Below are positions 5,547 to 6,128 of a stretch of DNA of 6,128 bases, one piece after another. Both the position numbers and the translations under genes were made by a program. The stretch covers positions 1 through 6,128 of the forward strand of contig JAPOQT010000275.1 in assembly GCA_026710525.1 (NCBI GenBank), in the 5' to 3' direction. Every line of letters begins with the position of its first letter. The stretch's first letter is position 1. The notes under the pieces are model-generated. The model had not been told where the DNA came from and searched no databases. It saw nothing but the letters and a program-made list of their open reading frames with translations. This DNA comes from Pseudomonadota bacterium. GTDB lineage: Bacteria; Bdellovibrionota_B; Oligoflexia; Oligoflexales; Bin106.

Positions 5547-6128
5547 ATGACAAAAAAATTAGCTACTCTCAGGGGAAGAGCGGCTGAAATCATGACTATT
5601 TTTAGCCAGAAAACCCCTCATCCTAAGTGTGAGCTTGAGTATCAGACACCTTTCCAACTTTTGGTGGCTGTGGTCCTATCTGCTCAAACCACTGATAAAT
5701 CAGTGAACAAATGTACCAGAAAGTTATTTCAAGTCGTTACCACACCTTCTGAATTATACGCCCTATCCCCCCAAGGACTCCTTCCTTATATCGCAAGCCT
5801 TGGTCTTGCTCCTACTAAGGCAAAAAACCTCATTAAACTTTCTCATATGCTCGAGAAGTATCACGGTGGTCAGGTACCTAAAACCTATGACCATCTTATT
5901 GAACTACCCGGGGTGGGGAGAAAAACAGCCCATGTTGTTTTAGCCGAGCTGTTTCGTCAACCTGTATTGGCTGTAGATACCCACGTTTTTCGGGTGGGAA
6001 AACGGTTAGGTTTTCACCTAGAAGATAACGTTATTCGAGCGGAAAAAAAACTCATGACTATTATTGATAAGAAATATTTGCCCGAGGCTCATCATTGGCT
6101 GATTCTTCATGGTAGGTACGTTTGTAAA
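5547..6128 (+). CDS. nth: Endonuclease III, 3' end cut by window
   Basis: A DNA glycosylase and AP lyase of base-excision repair that removes oxidised pyrimidines. The visible 194 codons begin MTKKLATLRGRAAEIM and have no stop before the right edge. Aligned with E. coli Nth (about 211 residues), LLVAVVLSAQTTD at 38-50 is conserved, the helix-hairpin-helix is LPGVGRKTAHVVL at 120-132 with catalytic Lys126, and the catalytic Asp is 144 in AVDTHVFRVGKR. HHWLILHGRYVC at 182-193 ends with the first of the four Cys of the [4Fe-4S] cluster; the other three should lie in the roughly 20 missing residues. His129 replaces the Asn common in the hairpin motif (TAHVV for TANVV), probably a neutral change. 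AAGG at 5536-5539 before the ATG supports the start. The 22-base gap after ferredoxin implies cotranscription. Confidence 0.96.
   Translation, partial: MTKKLATLRGRAAEIMTIFSQKTPHPKCELEYQTPFQLLVAVVLSAQTTDKSVNKCTRKLFQVVTTPSELYALSPQGLLPYIASLGLAPTKAKNLIKLSHMLEKYHGGQVPKTYDHLIELPGVGRKTAHVVLAELFRQPVLAVDTHVFRVGKRLGFHLEDNVIRAEKKLMTIIDKKYLPEAHHWLILHGRYVCK

Overview
The window looks like chromosomal DNA of an AT-rich Gammaproteobacterium. The evidence is a BioB and an endonuclease III that both align closely with the E. coli proteins from memory, E. coli-like Shine-Dalgarno sites, and a classical intrinsic terminator. An intracellular or aquatic lineage such as Legionellales is possible, but that is only an impression. 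No mobile element, CRISPR array, tRNA or rRNA is visible.

Layout from left to right. (1) Bases 1-699 hold an unrecognised protein with a hydrophobic segment at each end; its frame is open to the left edge. (2) Its last 54 bases overlap, tail to tail, the 3' end of bioB, which lies on the minus strand at 646-1668. (3) Divergent from bioB, 57 bases away, is a FabF/KAS-type ketosynthase (1726-2985) that keeps the Cys-His-His triad but has Pro in place of the usual active-site Lys. (4) About 630 bases of very AT-rich DNA follow (2986-3614), without a convincing gene but with several inverted and direct repeats. (5) A predicted lipoprotein (3615-4796) combines a beta-rich domain with two acidic Ser/Thr/Glu segments; the second contains an 87-base tandem duplication. 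Its TAG stop is followed by 42 more open in-frame codons ending in TGA, and a strong terminator lies just after that TGA. (6) A promoter-like site and a 10-bp hairpin precede a [2Fe-2S] ferredoxin (5243-5524). The ferredoxin is followed 22 bases later by nth, endonuclease III, cut by the right edge (5547-6128).

How the genes may work together. BioB makes biotin from dethiobiotin, and the divergent ketosynthase may supply or elongate an acyl precursor; this link rests on position only. Ferredoxin and nth look like a two-gene transcription unit of iron-sulfur proteins. The most interesting points are the TAG within what appears to be a longer acidic repeat region of the lipoprotein, the Lys-to-Pro change in the ketosynthase beside bioB, and the alternative hairpins before the ferredoxin. 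I do not see a clear new multi-gene system.
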